Assembly: GCA_963930775.1 (NCBI GenBank)
Contig: OZ005692.1
Coordinates: 1,474,135-1,538,134 of the forward strand
DNA from: Cliona cf. orientalis
Taxonomy: Eukaryota; Porifera; Demospongiae; Clionaida; Clionaidae
Reading direction: 5' to 3'
DNA length: 64,000 nt
The position numbers and the translations under genes are program-made. Every line of letters begins with the position of its first letter. The stretch's first letter is position 1. This document shows, piece by piece, positions 57,158 through 64,000 of the stretch. Under the pieces are notes generated by a model. That model had not been told where the DNA came from and searched no databases. It saw nothing but the letters and a program-made list of their open reading frames with translations.

Positions 57158-59091
57158 TTTTGCTTATTGTTTGTTGTCAGCTAGCCTTTTGTATTCACTG
57201 GCTGCCGGGAGGAGTATAAGTGATTCAGTAGCTGAGATATCGATGTAGACTTTCTGTTTAAGTGTGATACCGGATCTGCTTGCTTACGTGATAGCAATCG
57301 CGCGGTCGCTTTTATAGCATCGGCCACCATAGATCGGCGTGGCTCGATCTCTTGCGCGATATTGTACAACCGATCGCGAAAATTAATAATAATTGCATTC
57401 GCAATCGCATTTCCGCTCGTGTACTTGGAGTATCAGTTGCAGTACGTTAGTAGCATGTGATACAAACTTAACACCGTCTAAGTGTAAACAATAAACATTA
57501 AACTGGAACAAGAGCTTACCAAAAAAAGATGCATTATGTAGCTTTTAAGTTTGTCACAGGTTCAACAGATTGACACATGACATGCATGTACAAGTGTAAT
57601 AGTACTAATTTCCAAATTGAATTCAATAATGTCTATAATAGCTAGTCTGCTTGCTTTGTATTATGGTGTGTTAAAATTACTGAGTTGCTTCATTTGAGGG
57701 CAAGGTGACTTGTTACAAACTTAGTATGAATTTTTAAAATAGCTGATATTCTTTCAGGAACTCATACAAAATTTAATAGCATCACCACAGATTCAATGCA
57801 TGTACTTGCATGAATCATACATGCAAATCTTGAGCATAGCCTCCTAATCATGTAATATGCATCATGGAATCGGCAATAAAATTATGACGCTTTCATAGTC
57901 CAGTGCCCCAGCAGAATGTCTGTCTCCAATTAAGTATGGCTAGGCCATTGTTACAGTACTCGCATGACTGGTCTCAGTTACACTTTTCACATCTGACTCC
58001 CACCCAAATTAGGACCAGGCATGCAACCACAATCAAATATTGTTTATCATAATGAGTTGTTTGTGTGCTCTAGGGACTCCTCAAGTGGGTGGATGGAGTC
58101 TTAAAGGTACTTTCTCTCAAGAACAAGAACTGACCTTAGTAGCAAATATGGAATACTGGGTCTTGAATGTGATCATGGTTTTTGTACCGTATGTATAAAT
58201 ATGGCAGTGTGGTTAGCATATTGTGCAAAGTTGTGCTCTGAGAAAACCACATGCACATGCACAGTGTCACTTTGACATGCTTTTACGTTGATAGTCTCAA
58301 CAAAAACTTAATTAATAGCTATGACTATATATATGATTATGGAACCTTTCTCTGCACAATAGTAAGTAATTATCACATGTTCAGTACACACATGTCATAT
58401 TTAAATGCTATCAGATGATCAGCGCCAGGTTGTATATAGAAGTGTTAACTGCACAATCAGCGTGCAGTGTAATTATTGATCTGTTTATAATTAGTTTTTT
58501 TTCCCATTCTATATTATTGCACGGGTCATAATTACATTAGCTCTCTACGTCATTAATCGTGTGATACTGTACAAGTATACACAGAATTAATAAGCTAAAT
58601 ATTTTAGGTGCTACACTAATTTTATTGCTATGGCTAATTTTACCATTGTTTGCAATCATTACCCAGATTGGATAGTAAACCAACCTGGAAAGGTCACGCA
58701 GTTCACACACTTATGGGGAGACAAAAAGCTGTAATTAAATGCAGACTGCATGTGTCCATGTCTCCCAAAGAGATTAAGTTATAGCCACAGCTCTTTGTTC
58801 CCATGCATGCATGCGGAAGAGAGGCCTGGACTCAGTGGGGCGATTGCATGGCAAGAGCATGACATACGTTAAGTCATGATTGAAGTCATACTACGTCATT
58901 CTTTTTTAAAATAATCAAGTTACAATGTCATAACAATATTTGCCAGCAAATCAATAATTATTTATAGAGAAATTAAATATGAACAGTCAGATGAAGATGA
59001 AAAATTATGCAGTCAGGCATTAAAAATACGGTGATATTCTGCAATGGTTTATTAATAAATTAAAAGCATCATAGGTTAACTATATAATTAT
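57158..59091. other. Intergenic between glypicans 2 and 3, no gene recognised
   Basis: 1.9 kb of AT-rich DNA with the promoter of paralogue 2 at the left (GC-richer, CGATCG-containing up to about 57400) and the 3' UTR of paralogue 3 at the right. No supported coding region or repeat family. Confidence 0.45.
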
Positions 59092-59901
59092 TTATATGCC
59101 GAAGAAGCTGAAGGCGAGCATCAAAAGCAATGAAGTAAGGGTGAGGACTGTCGTGGCCGCTCCATTGCCGGGACCGCCAACTTGGGGGATCGTCACTCCA
59201 CCAGGAACCACCTCAGCAAAGCTGGGGCTGTTGAGAACGGTAGAGACAGGAGTGCCGAGGGAAGCGGCTTGGTTCATCAGATCCGTTTGAGGGATGCTGA
59301 TCACTGGATTGTTAACTGTGATGCAATAAGAAAAGATTCACCGAAAATTATTAGTGAAGTGGGAAAAATGTTTAAAATGTACCATAAATTAATGAAGTGA
59401 TTGTAAGTACGTAGCTATAATATTATTATACAAAATCTCACCTTGTGATAGGATATCGTCGGCTTCAAAATCGTCAATATCGTCAGTGACTACTTGATTA
59501 CCGTCCCAGCAATTTGTGTCACTAGTGTTTACAAGACGACACAGTCCTGGTCCTCGCTGAGCTCTTCCTGTTAGCATAAAAGTTGACATGTTGTGAATAA
59601 TCCTCATAAAGCAAATTTTTGATGTGAATTTTATTTTTTTGTGTCTTACCCAAATAATCAAAGGGGCCACCATCAAGCGTTTGAGCAATCATGCTGATGA
59701 TGTCAGGAAGAACTGGAATGTCCTCAAGAATGTCATCGTCAACTTCCCGAGAGGAACGTGACGGCACTGAGATATCGATTCCACAGACAGCTTGAACTTG
59801 AGAGATCTATATAAGATATTAGAAGTGTATTGCTTATCATACCTCTCTTCTTCTCTCTCTCCTTCTCTCTCTCTCTGTCCCTCCCTCTCTCTCCCTCTCT
59901 A

Positions 59902-59934
<33 letters not shown>

Positions 59935-62022
59935 GTCCCTCCCTCTCTCTCACTCTCTCCCTCCCTTTCGCTCTCTTTCTCTTACGATTTCAGTTCTGTT
60001 GAAGAGTCCCCTGTTGGCATTCAAGTCTGCAATAGCTGCTACGGCTGCAGCCAGAATCTCCTCAGTTACTTCCCAGAGCTGCTCAAGCTGGTCGGTCATG
60101 GCATCGTTGAAAGGACTGTAGCAGGCACTTGCGATAGCTTCACACACATTCTCACAGAATGGTGGCCTAACAGCCTCACAACGTCCACAGGTATTCAGAA
60201 GCACAAGTGTATCCACACACTGTTGTAGAGGTTGGAATCCAGCCAGGTTCATGGTCAGGTTGCGGATAAACCCTCGGAGAACTTCAAACGAGGCCATGAC
60301 ACGTCTGATCTCTTGAAGGGCTGCAGCCTGTGCTTCAACTCTCTGATCTTGAACTTGGTCCTGGTGAGACAGAGGAGAGAGAGAAACCAATTATATGTAG
60401 CTAGCTCTACGTATGCATGCTTGTGTTTGGGAGCCAAAAGTGTAACTAAATTCTATTCTACGTTCGTATACGTATAGGTGAGCCAGTCACCATAGGGCAT
60501 TAGAAATTCAATTATATAGAGCTAGAATTAATTTTAGGCTGCTTAGGAATTTTATATACCTCGATCACTTGTCTGATGCACATTGCCCCTTCGTTTGTCA
60601 GACCTCCAGCAAGTTCATTAGCAGCGAGATTCTCTATAGCATTCATAATATCGGTGATAAACTGGACAGGATTGAAACCAGAACCATCAGTAGCATTGAC
60701 ATTTCCAGTGCGTGACATTGACGACTCTTCCTCTTCACTTGATGACCTTCCTCCGGGAACAAACTCCAGTCGGTTGCGTAGATTGTTAGCGAAACCATTG
60801 AGTAGACCCCTGGCTCCCCTCAAGAAACCAATATTTCCAAAACTTGCCAAGTAGCCGTTGAGAAAATCACCCTCGAGAACTGTAAGCAAAATTAATGTGA
60901 ATGCATGGTTTCAAACATATTATGATTGTGATGGGGATTGGATTAATTTCTCCACAAGATTACGAAATTTATAAATGATGTGGAAAAATCATAATTCTAG
61001 TCTTCAATAGCTACTGTTAGAATATTATGCAAATCTAGTCCTCAATACTGTTATAGAATATTATACAAAACTTACAAGTTCTTAATCTTTCGACAAGCAT
61101 GTCGAAGGACATAAAGCGTTCAGTGAGTTCCAGCCTCAGTCCTTCGAGGAAGTTCTGAGCAGCCATCATCTGCTGATCCATGATGAACTGAGTGGAGCAG
61201 CATTGGGGCCCTCCTCTCTGGTCTACACACACTGGGAGGTCTGGCACTATACAAAAAAGAGAGCACATGGCTAATTAAAAATGTATTGCCAAACACCAGT
61301 ACATAATAATATGGCGGTGACATAATTAAAATGGTTGGTATAATTTAATTTGGTGTTTCTTTCATGTATTAATTGGGTTGTACTACAACTGACTTGGCCC
61401 CTTGGCAGTTACCTCACCAATATGCGTAGGTTTTACTGTGGGTGTTGCCGGAAGGGGAGGAAGGCTGGATTAAATTACGCTCTGACAAGGATTAGCTAGC
61501 TATAATATTATGGGTGTTCTATTTCTGAATGTCATGTATACAGCTTTTATTACACTTGGAATAATTAGACGGCCGAAATTAATATCTCTACCAAGTTTCT
61601 ACAACCTACGTAGCTATATATTATTTTATGTAATTCTGAAGGGACATAGTATCGCAGTAGCAGTACTATAATTATAGAGCTAGAATTTATTTACAAGACA
61701 ATGAAACTTTATATTGCCACATTTCGACCACCTAGCTAGCTACTATGATCAAAACGTTGTCATATTAAGTTTCATTGTCGTGTGATAGTCCAAATAAATT
61801 CTAGCTCTATTACATTGCAGGCTCAAACTTGTAAGCATGTATCATTGTTGCCTAAAATTTAACAATGGCCATCATACAAATAGCTTTTTTGTACTCACCG
61901 GTTATTGGATCAATAGGTGTGGTGCCAAGGCTGTCAGCGATGTCTGTGCAATCGGAGACATTCTGAGCCAGAGCGGCTAGCTGGAATCCAGCGAGGACAG
62001 TCAAGCACAAGATGAGCTTCAT
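59092..62022 (-). CDS. Glypican-like GPI-anchored proteoglycan core (paralogue 3)
   Basis: Seven coding exons, read downwards: 62022-61899, 61246-61076, 60879-60560, 60360-59986, 59806-59650, 59567-59442, 59315-59092; 498 residues. Signal peptide MKLILCLTVLAGFQLAALAQ, then the 14 conserved cysteines in the same exons as paralogues 1 and 2 (PQCC, CGRC...FCENVC, NCWDGN). Exon 2 is again 171 nt. The acidic run of exon 3 is replaced by SSSEEEESS, and a lone Ser-Gly (NATDGSGF) follows. The GPI signal is GNGAATT followed by a Leu-rich tail (VLTLTSLLLMLAFSFFGI). It is more diverged than 1 and 2 are from each other, so it split off earlier. Confidence 0.87.
59842..59984. repeat. CT/GA-rich tract in glypican 3 intron 4
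   Basis: Interrupted CT repeats on the plus strand (GA on the coding strand) fill most of this intron, as in paralogue 2. Reading frames across it are artefacts. Confidence 0.85.
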
Positions 62023-62814
62023 GATGATAGGAGATAATCTTGATATTCTGTTGATGAAGAAGAGTAGGTGGCTATATTATATATCTGATGGTGGCTGAGA
62101 GAGAAGTTTTTTTTCTGTTTTCTGATGTTGAGCTGGCTTGAGATTGATGCTGTGATGCTCACGACGCTTAGAGAGTCCCGATTTATACCCCAGAGCATAG
62201 GTGGGGCTGTCCTGCCAGTGCCACATTGAACGTCACATTCTGATCCATAGTAGGCATTACTTGGAGCATGCATAATTCCAGCCTAATTATTTTAGCATAA
62301 TATTATGGGAATGGTTGGTGTACTTCTACGCTTACAGTTATGGCTGCGGTTGTTCTGATATGCTGGCATCCAACCTCAGCCAAGTTGTGACAAATCCCAG
62401 CATCATCGATCATGATTATGTAACACATACATTTGGGTACGTGATAGCTATAATATTATTACAGCCACTTGTCATGATGACGAGCCTGCTATATGTATTT
62501 TGGCCTAGATGCTCCAGGGTTCAGAGAGGGGTCAGTTCCAATGGGCAGCTATAGATGGGCCTTATATTAAATATGTTTCTAACTATAGAACAAGGGCAGG
62601 ATACCTCTTGCTTTACAGGTGAACTCTATTGGCATTGTGTTCCTTTAGATCCTAAACGTCACTGGTCAGTTGTGGCTAACAAGAGAAATTTTTGATGGGA
62701 GTGTCAGCTGATGTTACGTCGACAAGCATGGATGTATACATAGGCTTGCACGCATGCATTATTGAGCATGCTCAGATCAATGGATCTTCAAAAGAGCAAT
62801 GCTATACCGTATCC
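62023..62814. other. Intergenic upstream of glypican 3
   Basis: Holds the paralogue 3 promoter (about 62023-62200) and AT-rich DNA. A short reading frame at 62315-62554 has no recognisable features. Confidence 0.4.
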
Positions 62815-63031
62815 GATCTAATTAACGCGCCTCTCTAATAGATGCGCCACCTCGGCCTGAAGTGCAATTTTCACGCTCTATTTAAATGCGCCCACCCACG
62901 CGTCCCTATACTTTTGTGTACAAATTTTGCGCGCCACCTAGTGGCGATGGGTAATTTTCTCGCTCTAATGGCACGCCACCCAGCACTCGTAATTATTTTT
63001 TCATGGCGCATTAATTAGATCGGATACGGTA
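62815..63031. mobile_element. 217 bp TIR element (TACCGTATCCGATCTAATTA ends)
   Basis: The left end TACCGTATCCGATCTAATTA continues into ACGCGCC; the right end is its near-exact complement. The middle repeats GCGCC(A/T)CC-type blocks in both orientations. The TACCGTA termini recall the element at 33227. Non-coding. Confidence 0.8.
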
Positions 63032-63432
63032 ATTATCATTACTCTTTATTAAAACCTAACATGCTACAGTCACGTAATGGCAGTTAGGTATAGTATTACT
63101 ATTATCAAAAGTGGGTATATACCTAGCATGTTACTTATCATAAATTGCATGGTGGCAGTATCTAAGAGAGGCTGTAGCTATAGCTAGCTAACCACGTATA
63201 CTATTGCTTGATTATTCCTTATAATAATACAATGATACAATCATTAGCTGAGCGCATATATAATCATAATGGTTAATAATTTCTTCCAAATTACTAGCGG
63301 GCCATAAATTAGCAATGGTATAATAATTGTTAATAATTAGTAGGTCATTATTAATAAATTAATTGTATACAAGTTATGACAGGTACTAAACTGATGGAGC
63401 AGTTAATTATTTTGACAATAGTATAGATTTAA

Positions 63433-64000
63433 TTATGCGATGAGAATGCTAGCTAGGACCAGTACAATAAGTGAAGTGAACGTGACGAGCATGGCAGCTG
63501 CTCCATTACTTCCATCGATGCCGGGTATCCCTCCTGCCCCTCCATTATCAGTTGTCTGTCCATCTCCGGAAGGAATGACTAGCCCCACGGGGGCAATTTG
63601 AGCAAAACTTGTGCTGTTGAGGACGGTAGAGACGGGAGTGCCAAGAGAAGTGGCTTGCACTGTGAGGTCTTCTTGAGTGATGTTGATGACTGGATTGTTA
63701 ACTAGAAAATGGGAGAAAAAAAAAGACGTACAGTGAATAGACATTAATTTTGAATTAGCTCACTGATATGTATGTAAATTAACCATATCAGGTAGGTACG
63801 CAGTAAATACAATAATGTCGTAAGGGATTAGCTATGGATTTGTTGTGGTATTCGAATAAAATTAATGTGTTAGGTTAGATAACAGTTCACTTAATTCTTA
63901 CCTTGATCTTCAATGTCATCGCCTTCAAACTCTTCAATATCCTCAGTTCTGTTCATGTTTCCATCGAAGCAGTTGGTACGGCTGGTGTTCAGGAGTCGGC
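63433..64000 (-). CDS. Glypican-like gene (paralogue 4), 3' part only, cut by window edge
   Basis: Last two coding exons of a fourth glypican: exon 7 at 63701-63433 and the 3' part of exon 6 from beyond the window to 63902, joined in phase 1. Exon 6 has RLLNTSRTNCFDGN, with Phe in place of the Trp of CWDG found in paralogues 1-3. Exon 7 has NNPVINITQEDLTVQATSLG and the shared LGTPVSTVLNS block. A longer Gly-rich linker with IPSGDGQ follows, then the GPI signal SNGAAAM and a hydrophobic tail (FTSLIVLVLASILIA). The SGDG close to the GPI site is the only candidate heparan-sulfate site in the usual place in this array. Confidence 0.85.

Noticed and set aside
59792-60228. Two Leu/Ser-rich frames on the plus strand
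   Set aside because: They run through a CT tract and the antisense of glypican 3 exon 4.

Overview
The window is animal nuclear DNA. Genes are split by short GT-AG introns in an AT-rich background full of CT/GA microsatellites, poly-C tracts and small foldback (MITE-like) elements, with no operons or bacterial signals. Recognisable genes are metazoan: HDAC11, TRDMT1 (DNMT2), aprataxin, glypicans with 14 cysteines, and an SRCR receptor. A kinase/coiled-coil/kelch fusion and compact tandem paralogue arrays suggest an early-branching animal; a demosponge is my best inference, unproven.

Layout. 0.7-3.6 kb: two tandem AIG1/Toc34-like GTPases, the first with two G domains. 6.3-14.6 kb (- strand): two single-exon type II membrane glycosyltransferase-like genes in a segmental duplication with their flanks. 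18-19.5 kb (-): an SRCR receptor-like gene. 20.4-22.7 kb: TRDMT1 and aprataxin, head to head over a 288 bp shared promoter. 23-36.8 kb (+): a lineage-specific cluster built around an unrecognised ~65-residue domain (core like ALADKLGY). It has two small single-domain membrane proteins, three large proteins with one to three copies, and a multi-pass membrane gene containing 11 and 17 nt micro-exons. Two of the large proteins end in a TGN38-like transmembrane segment and YKPL tail. The cluster arose partly by segmental duplication; the second copy of the multi-pass gene is collapsed to a remnant. 37-41.5 kb (+): the kinase-kelch gene. 41.6-47.8 kb (-): HDAC11, ten coding exons, tail to tail with it. 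48.2-64 kb (-): four tandem glypican genes, the last cut by the window edge, with conserved seven-exon structure and GPI signals but almost no Ser-Gly sites in the usual heparan-sulfate region.

For multi-exon genes I joined exons by hand using GT/AG sites, phase continuity and paralogue comparison. Exon lists are in the evidence text; start codons and UTRs are least certain. Intergenic DNA is mostly foldback elements, dispersed repeats and microsatellites; no intact transposase or reverse transcriptase was seen.
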